A DNA stretch of 64,000 nt from Rhyacophila brunnea (GCA_022495005.1 JAGYXB010000690.1:1-64000); one strand, 5' to 3'; shown: positions 12,039-23,769, numbered from the stretch's first letter. The notes: a model not told the origin generated them from the letters alone. A program made the numbers and translations.

Positions 12039-12520
12039 TTAAAAGGAAGCTCACGGAATGCCAAAGAATTGCAGAGAAAAATATAATCTATTAATGCAAT
12101 ATCTGTTAAAATTAATTGAAATTACCATGAATAATGAATAATAATTCAAAATATTAATACATTAGAGTTGGCGCTCTCCATCATTGAATTTATAGTTCGT
12201 TCAAAATATTCTGCAAAATGACGAAACCATATACTAAATTTGTCACAGTACGTGACGTGCATTATAATGTATTTGAACCTTAATGTGTATGTTCTTATTA
12301 TAATACCGTATAATATGTACCAATCTTTGAAAACAATCATATTTTGTTGATTATTATATTATATTGATTTTAGATTTGGTACACAAAAAGTGTTTTTTTT
12401 TAAATGCTGCCATTTTTGCCTTTCAGTGAAGCTTATTCTAAACTCTAAAGTGTATCACAATATTGACTTGAACAATATCGGTGATAATGTTTATCACTGA
12501 TATGAAAGGTTAGTAATCAA
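12039..12520. other. no gene recognised
   Basis: A 64-codon minus frame at 12,146-12,340 is unsupported. No repeat assigned. Confidence 0.5.
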
Positions 12521-12997
12521 CAGTGGCGAAGACTCCATACTAGGCGATTATTTAAAGCTTACCTTTTTAATAAAAATATGTTTACGTAACCTCAGTCAGT
12601 CTATCGAATTGTATGAAATATGGTAGGCTCCTACCGCAGAGCCTAAAACCTTCGCGCAGAATATTGTTGTCATGACTGCACTTAGTCAAAAATAATTAAT
12701 AATTAGATAAGTATGTACTTAATTAAAAAAATATATTTCTATGGCGTTTAATCGCAAAGAAATTTTATCTAAGTAATAAGTTTTGATGTATATGTTTTGA
12801 AAAATACGTAATTTAAACTCATCGTCCAATTTGATGTCGTCAGTGAATTTTTGAAGTTTAATTGAATTAGTGTGTACATATTCATTAGTATTAATATCGT
12901 ATTATCTTTTTATTTCTCGTAAGTATACCTAACAAGTGTTCTCTTTTTCCCAGATCTCCACAGCCTAACTCTTTCCAAAAGTCACCCTTCGCCACTG
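12521..12997. mobile_element. hAT-type MITE related to family E ends
   Basis: The ends are CAGTGGCGAAG and CTTCGCCACTG, an exact 11-bp inverted repeat. Flanking 8-mers GTAATCAA and GTAATCAG match at seven of eight positions, the hAT target-duplication length. The interior does not resemble the other family E copies, so these termini may be shared by several derivatives. Confidence 0.8.
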
Positions 12998-13404
12998 GTA
13001 ATCAGTGCCCCAGCCAAAAAAACTCGCATCTCCTACGAAACTCACTATCATCCATTGAGGAATACTTAAGTGAAGCGGCCTCTACGAAAAAAAATATGAA
13101 ATAATTTAATTCGGTTAATTTTGGTAAGAGTTCTATGCGAAATAGAATTAGATTAATTGAAGTGTCTAAAGATTTGAAATAAATCAAAATATATGGCTTT
13201 GCGTGTCGATTTATTATTTTGTTAATCGGAGAGTCTTCTGCAGTCGGATATCGTCATATTGAGGGTCACGACCCGTAATTAATAGCTATCGTGTCATTAT
13301 TGGGGTGGGAGTCGTATCAGTTGAAGTACTGCCTTATGTTGGAGAAGGTTCAGAATAAGACTTCGTTACTTTCGGATGTATGTGCACTATCGGAACGATT
13401 ATAA
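12998..13404. other. no gene recognised
   Basis: A 61-codon minus frame at 13,002-13,187 overlaps the end of the MITE and is unsupported. Confidence 0.5.
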
Positions 13405-14340
13405 TGTGGCGAATGGTGGAGGTAAGTTATTAAGATCCGAAATAAATAGTGCACACTGAAATTTGTTAGTGAAACGTATTTATTTTCATTGAATTAAGAC
13501 TACAATGTGTAGATAGTGTTTGTTAGTTTTTAAAATTCAATTAAACCCTAAGTCATAATAGATCTCTTCTCTTCTTGGTCGTGCACTCATGGCTGAGGAT
13601 CGTGAGCACATTTAAATTTCACCATCCTTTGAGCGACCAAGACTTTCCATCATTCGCGATCTTCCGCTTCTCTCAGGGCAGAATGGGTGGTGCCTCCAGT
13701 CAGCTCTTTCACTTGGTCGCACCATCGCGCAGACGCTCTTCTTCTGCTTCGCCTTCCCTGGATGCTACCCAAAACTACCAGTCTCTCCAGGTTGTCCGGT
13801 CCGCGCCTGACAACATGTCCAAAAGGCTGCAGAATTCTTCTTAGACATATCGTCGAGAGCCGTTTCTTTATCTTCAGTCTCTGGATGATTGACTGGTTCG
13901 TCCTGTGCTCCGTCCAAGAAATGCGAAGCATTCGGCGCCAACACCACATCTCAAAGGTATCAATTGCCTTCCGTTCCTTGCCTTCCGGGTCCACGACTCG
14001 ACTCCGTATAGAAATATCGAGAACACTAATGTTTGCACAAGCATCATTTTGTGGCAATCGAAATTCCCCGATTCTTCCATATAGTGGTAAGGCATGTCAT
14101 CGCATTTTTTGCAATCTGTGTGTGCCTTCTCATTTCTGCTTCGCATCCGCCCTTTCCACTGATGGTCGATCCCAGATATATAAACTCGTCGACTGTTTCG
14201 AGATTTTGGAGTGTACTTAGTATTGGTAGAAGGTTGGCCCGATCAACAACCATTCAACAACCAACAACCAACAACCAACGATCATAATAGATAATAGTCA
14301 AAAAATATTCGTAGAATTTCAGAAAGTCGTAAAACTGTTT
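13405..14340 (+). mobile_element. foldback family E arm split by a retrotransposon
   Basis: GTGGCGAATGGTGGAGG begins the family arm and runs through CATAAATAGTGCACACTGAA to TCATAATAGAT at 13,553-13,563. The element resumes at 14,282 with the same TCATAATAGAT and the family continuation AATAGTCAAAAAATATTCG. Only the forward arm is recognisable. Confidence 0.75.
13564..14281 (-). pseudogene. RTE-type non-LTR retrotransposon, 5'-truncated and frameshifted
   Basis: Minus-strand frames encode consecutive parts of a reverse transcriptase C-terminal region. In order these are Y-L-G-S-T-I-S followed by I-W-K-N-R-G-I-S (14,253-14,044), V-F-S-I-F-L-Y-G-V-E-S-W (14,146-13,874), and M-W-C-W-R-R-M-L-R-I-S-W-T with a C-L-R-R-I-L-Q-P-F-G-H-V motif (14,057-13,650). 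They lie in three frames, so at least two frameshifts have occurred. The insertion is flanked by an exact 11-bp duplication, TCATAATAGAT, as expected for target-primed reverse transcription. Endonuclease and RT core are missing. The 3' end is the low-coordinate side, with a purine-rich AAGAAGAGAAGAGA tail on the minus strand. Confidence 0.85.
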
Positions 14341-14790
14341 TAAATCGAAATAAACTCTGCATAGCCAACTGGTCTTGCGCGAGAGCGGATTGACAAAACG
14401 ACACCATTTAAATCAAGTGGCGTACGTAAACTTTTGCATGAGTCAACACTCACCCTCCAAAATCAAGCCACACCGCCTGTCAAACCGTGGGCCGCGGCCC
14501 ACTCATAACAAACGCGCAAGTACGCGAACATGCCCGGCGGTCTCGTCCTCACTCCAAACCGGGCACTTAATGCTAAGTATAATGCCTATTACCTCTGTTT
14601 TATGTGACCGTTTTGTCTGACATGCAAAACTGCAGTTTTCCATTTACGCGAAAGATTACGAGGGTCTGTATTGACAGTTTTACGAAGCTCGTTAAAGTTA
14701 GGATTAAACTACCGGCTGTCGTAGTAGCACTCGACTGCAACAGTATTAATAATTGTTTACCGGCAGGTAACTAGACTTAACTCAAGGAAC
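14293..14790. other. no gene recognised
   Basis: A GC-richer patch at 14,370-14,560 contains an 81-codon plus frame with no recognisable motif. Origin unknown. Confidence 0.4.
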
Positions 14791-14794
14791 AAAG

Positions 14795-15245
14795 ACAGAG
14801 GAATATGACAATCACATTCTATATCACATAGGACTTACACCTGGAAAGTATGGCGTCGGATTCTTAATACATAAAAACTCAAGAGAACAACATAGAAAAC
14901 TTCATAGGTATAACAGATAGAGTAGCACTATTAAATTAAAAAATACAAGGAAACGAATTATCTCTCATAAAAGTATACGCACCCACAGAAATAGCGAAAG
15001 AAGAAGAAAATGATACTTTTCATACAAATGTAAACAAAGCTATTAACCAAGCACACAAAACTTTTATAATAATGGGCGACCTAAATACAAAAATAGGCCA
15101 ACCCAGAGAAGACGAATACTTAGCTACGAAATCAAACGGGTATGGAGAAAGAAACCAAAGAGGCCAGAGATTAACACTTTGGAGGAGGCCTTCACCCGAA
15201 GAGGGGTTCTTACAAACCAAACAAACTAATTACATACCATTGTTC
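14795..15245 (+). pseudogene. RTE-type endonuclease fragment
   Basis: The plus strand encodes part of the apurinic-like endonuclease domain found at the N-terminus of RTE-type non-LTR proteins. The best-preserved frame reads F-I-I-M-G-D-L-N-T-K-I-G (about 15,064-15,100), matching the conserved G-D-x-N active-site region, then G-Y-G-E-R-N-Q-R-G-Q-R-L. Upstream, pieces such as the Y-A-P-T-E run are in a different frame, so it is frameshifted. Sequence past about 15,240 changes to simple AT-rich DNA. Confidence 0.75.
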
Positions 15246-15997
15246 AATTTATAAACATTATCTAATAGATACAAAAATAAAAAAAATCTTATATTAGGTA
15301 TATAATATATATTAAATATAAAAAATAATAATAATTAATATTATATAAACTAGAAAATAAGTAGATAATACAATCATAGATAGATATATATACATAATAT
15401 ATATATTCATAGGTTATATATATATTCATTAGATATAGTCATTTAACTGTCATTTACTTTTGTTTGTAAGAAAGAAAAAAAAGGCTTTTTATATTATATC
15501 ATATTTATAACTAGACTTAACACTACTAGACGTTGCAGCAAACAGTAGTAAGTCATGGACATGGCGATATCATCCAGGGGTTTTCACGGGTGTCGCACGC
15601 TCGCAGGAGGTGAGAGGTGTGGACGATCACACGTTGCATCTACGCACAACACCCTTCTCTGCTAGACTGACGGCTGCACGGCAACTACGCATTTTCCCGT
15701 ATAATATCCCCGTGTCCAAACCGTCCCTGCATTAAACACGAAACCTGTGTCACAGGTTCTTAGAAACAAAACTTTAGGTAAAGCACAGTTACAGTTTCTT
15801 GCTATGCCTATTCTTTATTATTTTCAAATTCATCTTTTATTCACTTTCGAATTTGTATTTTTTATAAACGACTTTTTTTTGACGTTTTTTCAGAAATACT
15901 ACAATTTTCACCCCTTTGTACTATAATCAACATAGAAAAAGATGGCAACACTGGGAACCGCTAAACACAGTAAAACAACCGGTCCAACTTTATATTA
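15246..15997. other. AT microsatellite-like tract and unrecognised sequence
   Basis: 15,250-15,450 is almost pure A/T with ATATATA and TAATAAT runs. The following 15,530-15,730 is more GC-rich, with no recognised gene or repeat. Confidence 0.5.
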
Positions 15998-16362
15998 TGG
16001 CTATACTTCAGCTGAGGCATGGTCTAAAAAGATCGTGGCTAGGCGATGCGCGGATTGTGCAAATGACGCGTGCCGAACGAAATATAATTTGTCATAAAAA
16101 TTCAACATACGTCCATTTAATGTTATGTTTATTATTATATTCGTAACAATAATAGTATATTCATTGACATGTTTTCTTTTTCAAGTACATGCGGAACGTT
16201 TTTTAGTCATCTTTACACGATTTAAGAATATATTCCTCCGACGCCATCACAAAACAAATTGACGTGTTCACACCTCGACTGTCAGTCTCCGATTAGCGAC
16301 GACTGCGAAATTTCCTTCCACATACTGTTGAAAATTATCTGCCGTTTCACTTATGTACGCTC
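15998..16362. mobile_element. MITE family B, copy 2
   Basis: Begins TGGCTATACTTCAGCTGAG, ends GTACGCTC, and is flanked by TTA on both sides (15,995-15,997 and 16,363-16,365). It shares its interior with copies 1 and 3. Confidence 0.8.
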
Positions 16363-16429
16363 TTAAATAAAAATGTACAAAAAAAAAATTGCATTTTATT
16401 AATATAAATCAATAATCCAATAGGACACA

Positions 16430-16580
16430 GAAAAGACTAGGCAGAAAGTCAATGCCAATATGGAGCTACCAATGACTCCGGTACCGAACTAGAGAGCGGT
16501 CACTATATATACTTGACAGGTGGAGAGAGTTCTTCGAGGAAGCCAAGACCCACCCGGGGCTTCTGAAGATGATTAGTTAA
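16430..16580 (+). mobile_element. 3' end of a non-LTR retrotransposon (fragment)
   Basis: The plus strand carries GGTGGAGAGAGTTCTTCGAG and AAGCCAAGACCCACCCGGGG, reading as the W-R-E-F-F-E-E-A-K-T-H-P-G terminus. A related terminus occurs at 21,721-21,870. Confidence 0.6.
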
Positions 16581-16922
16581 TGTTAATTGAATTAATGATA
16601 GAGGTGGTGTTATACACTATTTCTATGCCCAAACACAAATTTTGACACGGGTAAGAAAGAGCCTATTGAATACGCTATCTAATCTCAAAGGATGATTAAA
16701 TTTGAGATAATACTCATATTTTACTAAGGAAAGGTGCCGATGAATCACATTTACAAAGTATAAATAAATCGTACGTAGGGATTGCAATACCGGTGTTTCA
16801 AAACCGGTATCCCAGTATATTCTCGATACTGAAATACCGGTTTTAAACATCGGACAATATCGTTATATTCGGTATTGAAAGTGGAAACAAAGTGTATAAA
16901 TTAATATAAAAGGTTGGTTCCA

Positions 16923-17332
16923 TGACAAAATAGAACAGTGATAAAACAGAAAATGACAAAATAGAACAGTGACAAAACAGAACAACGATAAATATAACTA
17001 TGACCTTTCAGGGAAAATATAAATTTAATATTGAAATTGTCCTATCTCTATTATGTTGATAGATTTTTAATAGCAGAGATTTTCAATACGCCATACTAAA
17101 TCAAATTATATACAGTGTTGCCGTACAGTATATATAGTGTTTGTACAGTATGTATAAGCTTAGGATATCTCATCTTAATCAATATAATATGTTCAAAATG
17201 ATTGGGCGACTAGGTACAACGAAATAATGACATAACCTAACCTAAATAGATTCCACAAAAATTAATGTTTCATTTTTCCCCTGGCTGTTCTATTTTGTCG
17301 CTATTCTGTTTTGTCATTTTCTGTATTGTCCG
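16923..17332. mobile_element. inverted-repeat element of family H
   Basis: The left end is built of GACAAAAYAGAACAGT units and the right end carries the complement (CTGTTCTATTTTGTCGCTAT, CTGTTTTGTCATTTTCTG). The interior has TTGAAATTGTCCTATCTCTA, which also occurs in reverse near 54,400. A related copy with similar end units begins near 53,481. Confidence 0.65.
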
Positions 17333-17714
17333 GTTACCAAAAGGTTCAACATGATCAAGATGTCCCGACGAAGACTAACAGCCGTATTCATACAGTTTCG
17401 AACCGCGCTCAACGCAGTTAGTGGTTTATCGGTCGAATAAGATGCGTACAGGAATGCGCACCAAACTTAAAATGGCGGCGATCTGTCAGTGTCACTTTAA
17501 TATATGTCTAAAATGAGTTCATTACAACAAGCGTTTAGTAGGTCTAATTCGTCGTCGTTGGGCTAGAGATGGATTCATGATGGTAAAAATGCTAAAATTG
17601 TAAAAATGTATACAGATATCGACGATCGATGGAAATGTCAATATTGTCAATGAGCCCGCGAAGCTGTATTGCCATATAATGGAAATGTTTACTGGGTATA
17701 CTTTATCCTTTTGT
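17333..17714. other. no gene recognised
   Basis: Contains AAAATGGCGGCGATCTGTCA near 17,470 but no open frame or known repeat. Confidence 0.45.
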
Positions 17715-18100
17715 GCATTGAAGTCATTGATATACTACTGGATGAATCATATGCTTCTTAAAATGACGCCCGATTTTCAGCGAGTCGGCCTTTGTTAAAA
17801 CTTACTGAGTAAGCCCGATCTAGCTTGCATCTTACTCTAACTAATAGTCAGCGCATGACGACTTGCTCTGTCTGCTTTGCGTTGCAGCCACCTTTAGGTT
17901 CACTATTCCAAGAACGCAAATTTAGTTTTACAGCCAGGGCAATACGGGTGAAATTCGGGAATCCATGTTATCGGTCTTAACGCATTATAGCTACAAGGAA
18001 ATATTATAAGACGATATTCATAATATATTTTGTGGTACACTTTTAAAATGACACTTGTATGGGAACTGCTCATCTAGTAGTATATCAATGATTGAAGTAT
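17715..18100. mobile_element. MITE with long imperfect termini
   Basis: TCATTGATATACTACTGGATGA at the left is mirrored by TCATCTAGTAGTATATCAATGA at the right. TTAAAATGAC occurs further inside on both arms. No coding frame is present. Ends are approximate. Confidence 0.7.
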
Positions 18101-18871
18101 AAAATAAATATGATATTATAACAAATAAATTATTTAAAGTTCATGATAATTATTCATTTATAACTATTAAATTTATATGGTACCGTTTGTACATTTTTAC
18201 ACCTATTCACAATTTCAAAATAATTATCGGGGAATCAAAATTTAAAAGTTGGTAACATTAGTCACGGCATGACGCGTATTACGTCAGCAACGTGACGTCA
18301 CTATTCAACGGTCTCTATTTAGGTTTATGCATGCAAATTTGCATTAAATAGCTTGAATGCAGTTTGCTGTTATAAATATGCATACGCCAGTAAATTAATA
18401 TATTATTGTTAATCCATATGCAGTCTAGTGGTGAAGTGATAATCCTCTAACTTGGATGAGTCTAACTCATGATTGCAATTGCTGTGAGAAACGGTTGCAG
18501 TCATTAAAACCATGAATTATTATAAGAAGCTGTAAAATGCAATGCTGTTCTTTTTGGAGACTGTCAAAAATCGACAGTGTGAATCAGTTATGCTCTCACA
18601 CTTTCTCCATTGTAATTCATTATTCACTTTTTAATAGGTATCTCAGAAAAATACAAATAACCAAGATATAACACATCATTAACGTCGAATGATTGCACTA
18701 TTACTTGGGAGGCCTGGATTCGGTAGTGATGTGTTTTTTTACGGGATTATAAAGATCCCAAATACAACGTTGATTGTGGTAAGAGATAATACCCATATGA
18801 CATCGAGGCATGGACGCAAAATAAGGACATATCACGAAGAGTGGATAATTTCCAGATGTGATTGAATAATA
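18101..18871. other. no gene recognised
   Basis: AT-rich sequence. An 82-codon minus frame at 18,701-18,949 runs into the repeat arm and is unsupported. Confidence 0.5.
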
Positions 18872-18945
18872 AGTGGCGAATGGTGGAGGTAGGCTGTTAA
18901 GATCCACCATAAATAGTGCACGCTGAACTTTGTCAGTCAACGGCC
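18872..18945 (+). mobile_element. foldback family E, partial arm
   Basis: GTGGCGAATGGTGGAGG and AGGCTGTTAAGATCC followed by CATAAATAGTGCACGCTGAA match the family arm. The match stops after about 74 bp. Confidence 0.7.
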
Positions 18946-19319
18946 TCAATTATAGGCTGTAAGAAGAAAAATACATATTCTTGGACATACATAATTTGAA
19001 AACACCTGATAGGTAATATATTATACTTAATAGAAAAAATACGACGCTGGATGCTTTATCAATTAAGCTACGGGCGTCCTATCTAATTACGACGAAATTA
19101 ACTAGTTATTACTTGAAATGCCTATCAAATTGAACTAATTCTGGCAATCCGTTTTTGTCTTATAAATCAAGGTATCAATTAAGTGCCCCAATTACTAACC
19201 GACGTCTGAAATTTTACAAATTCGTCAGGCGTCGTATTTTTTCAAAAAAGATATTTTTCTAGTAGATAGGTATATTATATTAGGGACATTAGGGTGTTTT
19301 CAAACTATGTAAAGAATGT
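18946..19319. other. no gene recognised
   Basis: No frame or repeat assigned. The ATACGACGC and GCGTCGTATTTT pieces near 19,035 and 19,230 are complementary and may be element ends. Confidence 0.4.
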
Positions 19320-19475
19320 TACACTCTCTTCTTCTTCTTCGATGGCGCTACAGCACAAGTCGAGCCCTGGCCTCCTCCACCGCCGTCCTCCAGCCGGAAC
19401 AGTCCTCTGCACGTCTTTTCCAGTTCATGATTTTTAGCAGCTGGTTGGCATCTTTTGTAATGTTGTCACCCCATG
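19320..19475 (-). mobile_element. 3' end of a non-LTR retrotransposon (fragment)
   Basis: On the minus strand a W-K-R-R-A-E-D-C-S-G-W-R run is followed by a stop. The 3' end is GTGCTGTAGCGCCATCGAAG with a GAAGAAGAAGA tail, a common insect non-LTR terminus. Strongly truncated. Confidence 0.6.
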
Positions 19476-20025
19476 TTACACTCTCAAATCTTGAGAATTA
19501 TTCGTTGAATAAAATAAATAGTTTAATATAAATGCTTGGCTTTTCTCAGTTCAGATTAGGTAATCCATATTGTGCAGTGTGCATAATATTATTTGATTCA
19601 TATAATATTGATATGAATGCTCATATTTGCTAATCTGTTGGATTCCATACATCTAATTAAAATACACGATTAGCACTGTATATCTTGTCAAATAAAAAAC
19701 GATATCTCGGTTGACAGATTGATTTATGGCAACTCTGGTGCCATAAACACGAAACAGTAAACGCAACACTGCGAGACCTCAATTCTAATATTTATATTAA
19801 TATACCTAATAGTAAAGACTACCTTTGATACAAATGCATACAAACAAGTTATAATATAATTTTTTGTTACACTACGTTGCATGTTGCATACCGTTAAATA
19901 TGTCCAGATAGATATCAATACACTTGAGATAATATTACATCGGTACTTTGATATTGCAATGGCGTTGTGGAAACACTATGTAGATGTATTTTTTTTAAAT
20001 ACAAAATGATTAATTAAACAATAAT
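19476..20025. other. no gene recognised
   Basis: AT-rich sequence; only short closed frames on both strands. Confidence 0.5.
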
Positions 20026-20528
20026 TTACAAGAAATGAAAATATAATTAATATTAAATTCTACAGGTTTTTTAAAAAGGTTTGTCGATAGCTATTTCGGT
20101 TGTAACACCATTATCAAGACTATTCAGATAGGCCGTTTGCCTTTGCTTGCTATTAAATATAATCTAAACACACGATTAAGACAATTATACTAATAATATT
20201 TTAATTGATTAATAATGTAAATAAATAACCATCGAATACTGTAATTTTGATAAATTTTGAAAATTTCGATATCCATTTTAAAAAACCCACTTAGGGTTTT
20301 CAAAGTATTAATAATATTACAATTAATAATAATGTAAAAATTCATAATATTGCTGGAACGAATAAGAAAATGTATTCTGTCTCTATCTATACACGTATAG
20401 TATTTAAGCAAAGGCAAACGGCCTATCTGAATAGTCTTGATAATGGTGTTACAACCGAAATAGCTATCGACAAACCTTTTTAAAAAACCTGTAGAATTTA
20501 ATATTAATTATATTTTCATTTCTTGTAA
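20026..20528. mobile_element. foldback element with identical 123-bp arms
   Basis: The arm 20,026-20,148 (starting TTACAAGAAATGAAAATATA) appears, base for base as far as I can compare, as the reverse complement of 20,406-20,528. They are separated by 257 bp of AT-rich DNA without a gene. No matching duplication lies directly at the ends. An ATTAATNAAACAATAATTT sequence occurs before the left arm and again about 30 bp beyond the right arm. Strand symmetry and missing ORFs suggest a recent non-autonomous insertion. Confidence 0.85.
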
Positions 20529-20729
20529 AATGGAATTCTACCAAGTAAATGCTAACTCAATTAATAAACAATAATTTGTTGCAGCAATTATAATGGCACC
20601 CAGAAAAATCGATTATGGATAAATAAATATCCCGAGCATGGCCCCCGGGCTGGGATGTTTGGCGGGCCCCCTTATATATTGCAAAGATTAAATAAAGTGT
20701 GATGCTCTCTTAAAGTTTTCTCCAAATAG

Positions 20730-21200
20730 TATTCCCCGGACACCTACGCATCGGAAACCTGGACATTAACTCTGCGAAATGAACGAGCCCTGAACATTTT
20801 TGAAAGAAAAATTCTACGCCGTATATATGGACCGATCAGGGACGGCACCAATTGGAGGAGAACATATAATGCTGAGCTCCACGGGCTGTATGAAGATTGC
20901 AGCGCAGTTCAATCAATTAAGATTGGGAGACTGCGATGGTGTGCACCGTATGAATGACAATGAACCGGCAAAGAGAGTGATGTCCAGCAGAGAAGTTAAA
21001 GTCCCTCCACCAAACCCGCCCCGTACCACCCTCGGTCTTAATCGAGAGTATCACGGGACCCGTCAATTGGTGATGTGAAGCATCTAAGAATTGGCCTGGG
21101 AGTGTCCTGGGAGTGTCCTGGGAGAAGATGCCCAAGACTTAGATTGCTACGCTCAAAGTGAGCTCTGACTGAGTTTACTCTAATGCAAAGTGCCAGGGAG
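20730..21200 (+). pseudogene. RTE/jockey-like reverse transcriptase C-terminal fragment
   Basis: The plus strand reads S-E-T-W-T-L-T-L-R-N-E-R-A-L-N-I-F-E-R-K-I-L-R-R-I-Y-G, then Y-N-A-E-L-H-G-L-Y and I-G-R-L-R-W. This is the conserved region after the RT domain in these elements. Stops and frame changes follow from about 20,940, and a TGGGAGTGTCC unit is duplicated near 21,097-21,123. Non-functional. Confidence 0.75.
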
Positions 21201-21234
21201 AGAAAAAGCACATGGAAATTACTAAAAAGAAAAT

Positions 21235-21720
21235 GAAGCTACTTGTTTATTAAATTAAAGAATGAAGCTAATCATACAGGCAGCAAAATTTATGTGAAAA
21301 GATCTTCACGCCCGTAGTAAGACGCCGCAAATTTTTTGAAAGCAAGATAATTGGCCTTAGTAGCAACCAGGTCGGACGGGCCGATGGGTCCAACAGCTGG
21401 TTGGACCGACCTGAGCATTTTCTCCCGTTCGGAGCACATACTCAGACACTCCCACATGATGTGGTTGGCATCCTGTATTTCTCCTCCGCATGGACATGTC
21501 GGACGGCTTGCAAGTCCAAGCTCGAAGAGCTTGCCAGCGAATCCACCATGACCAGTCACAAATTGACTGGTGTAATGGTCTGGAGTCAGGTATTTGGTTA
21601 TCTCCATTCGCCACTGTATGTTTGGAAAAAACGTATATGTGTGCCGGCCCTTGGTCGATTCGTCACACTTTCGCTGCCAGGTCTTAAAGGCCGCATCGTC
21701 CAGCAATCCAAAAGGGCGTA
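21235..21720 (-). pseudogene. R1-clade non-LTR retrotransposon C-terminus
   Basis: Minus-strand frame with an R1-type C-terminal region. In order it has W-Q-R-K-C-D-E-S-T-K-G-R-H-T-Y-T-F-F-P, T-G-H-G-G-F, and a zinc-knuckle-like C-P-C-G-G with a later H and C (H-I-M-W-E-C). It ends at about 21,290. The R1 clade inserts at specific sites or scatters when truncated; here it is 5'-truncated at about 21,715, abutting an oppositely oriented retrotransposon tail. The open frame continues past the junction to 21,844 only by chance. The endonuclease and RT domains are absent. Confidence 0.8.
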
Positions 21721-21870
21721 GAAGAAGATTCGCTGGTTGGATGGAGCTGCCAGTGACTGCCGTATTCTGGGGGTAACGAATTGGAAAGCGGCCACACTGG
21801 ATAGGGACAGGTGAAGGGAGCTGTTGGAGGAGACCAAGACCCACACCGGGTTGTCGCGCCCCTGATGATG
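21721..21870 (+). mobile_element. 3' end of a non-LTR retrotransposon (fragment)
   Basis: Plus-strand G-V-T-N-W-K-A-A-T-L-D-R-D-R and E-E-T-K-T-H-T-G-L-S-R-P runs, then a CCCCTGATGATGAGTATTCC tail. It may be the end of the element whose RT part is at 20,730-21,200, split by the R1 insertion. Confidence 0.6.
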
Positions 21871-22355
21871 AGTATTCCCCGGAACCTCAGAATAATCGTG
21901 AGGTAAAATGAAGGGTATTCCGTGTATTTAAAAAAAATTGTATTTTTAAATAAATCCACTTGAATTATTGAGTTATTGGCACTCGGCATCATTATTATAA
22001 AGCGATCGCGATCACCTTTAGTGATAGCCAAGTAATATAATCCTTTCACTATATTGGAGAATAGCCATTTTATTATAAAAAATCAATGATAATTAATATT
22101 ATATCACATCAAATTGCATCGAACAGTCACATATTCTAAAATGTTAATATTTTTAAAATGTTAGAGCATATTTGTGGTGTGTTTATCTCGCTCAACACAG
22201 TCACTGCTAACCAGTTAATTACCACAACTTGGTCAGTGCTCAAGATATGCCTGACGTGACGTTAGCATGACAATTAAATATGGTAATTAACTGGTCAGCA
22301 GTGAATGTATATGTATCTAATGGCCAACGCCAGGCGTGTTTCGAGCACTATGTTA

Positions 22356-22696
22356 GGGCTATACTTCAGCTGGGGCACGGTCTAAAACGATCGTAAACGA
22401 CGCGTGCAGAACAAAACATAATTTATCATAAAAAATCAACATGCGTCCATTTAGTGTTATGTTTATTGTTCTATTTGTAATAATAATAATATATCCATTG
22501 CCATGTTTTCTTTTTCAAGTAAATGGGTAACGTTTTTTAGTCATCTTTACACGATTTAAGAATTAATTCCCCCGACGCCATCACATAACAAATTGACGTG
22601 TGCACAGCTGGACTTTCGCTCTCCGATTGGCAGCCAGTCCGAAATTTCGTCGCACCTATAGTTGAAAATTATTTGCCGTTTCACTGAAGTATGCTC
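22356..22696. mobile_element. MITE family B, copy 3
   Basis: GGGCTATACTTCAG at the left and CTGAAGTATGCTC at the right form an imperfect terminal repeat. TTA flanks both ends, suggesting a PIF/Harbinger-type 3-bp duplication. Confidence 0.85.
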
Positions 22697-22699
22697 TTA

Positions 22700-22807
22700 A
22701 CCCAATGCTTACGGGCCCTTTTAATTAATTTTGTAATTAACGTGTTAATTTGCATTTGAAAAGTAATTAGCAAAAACACAATTTTGTGCGGCCCGTAAGC
22801 ATTGGGT
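22700..22807. repeat. short foldback element
   Basis: ACCCAATGCTTACGGGCC at 22,700-22,717 is exactly complemented by GGCCCGTAAGCATTGGGT at 22,790-22,807. The 72-bp loop is AT-rich. It directly abuts MITE B copy 3. Confidence 0.85.
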
Positions 22808-23611
22808 CATTGGGTCTAAGCACCAGTCATAAACCACAAAAAATGGAGATACCCCGTGTCGCATTTCCAACGACACATCTAATATTACATTATAATACAA
22901 TAATTTATATCAATTGCGTGGATCGGAATGATTTTCAAAAACAGATAAGCACCACATTTCAGAGTGAGTTTTTTTTAATCATTTTATTGGGTCACAGATC
23001 TAAAAATGCAATTCATCAAATGATCGAAGAGGTGTACCAACTCCAAACAATGTATAACTTATTTAATTCCAATTAGGAATGGACAGGTAACCGAAAGTAA
23101 ACGCAGGTGGGCGCACATCATTATTTTGAATACACAATTTTATTTATATTAGATTATAAATTCAAAGTGTGGTTTTTTTATTGTTATAAGATCTACATTT
23201 TAATTTTCCATAAATAATAATATTCGACACCTCGTCGTAAGGTGACTTCAGGTGATCAGCATTTCTTTCAATTAAAATAAAACACAATATGGTCACCTCA
23301 ATACTACAACTAGATAACTCTGATTTGGTCATTGTTGGGAAAATGAAATTTAAACTTTACTTGATTAACATAAATCTATTCTATAACTATTATTTAAAAT
23401 AAACATGGAAAATTGTGTTTGTCTAATAAGAAACAATTAAACAATGTCCAATTATGTGATAACAGATTATAAATATGTATATTATTTTATTTATCTAATG
23501 CATTTATGGTTTCAAAGATATCTAATATTTTCAAACACAAAAATTATATAGTTCCATTAACTTCTGACATTTTATCATTTTTGTTTAAGTAAGTATTAAG
23601 AGCCATTAGTT
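22808..23611. other. no gene recognised
   Basis: A 96-codon plus frame at 22,786-23,076 starts inside the foldback arm and shows no recognisable domain. The rest is AT-rich. Confidence 0.45.
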
Positions 23612-23755
23612 AATGGTCTATGTGCATGGGCGCGAAACCCGAGAGATGCAGGTTCGATTCCTGCGGGGAGTCTTACATTTTTCAAAAAAGATTTTTTCTA
23701 TTGGTTATAATATATTATTTTCTCAGAAGTGTTTTCAAAATTATGTATGTTCAAT
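23612..23755 (+). mobile_element. tRNA-derived SINE, copy 2
   Basis: Head with GGGCGCGAAACCCGAGAG and B box GGTTCGATTCC, then body with AAAGATTTTTTCTATTGG and TTTTCTCAGAAGTG, matching copy 1 at 9,160-9,300. It lies directly against MITE A copy 1. Confidence 0.75.
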
Positions 23756-23769
23756 ATAGTAGTATTATT

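Noticed and set aside
21290..21844. 184-codon minus frame as one complete gene
   Set aside because: The part above about 21,720 is antisense to a different retrotransposon tail; only the lower part shows R1-type motifs.
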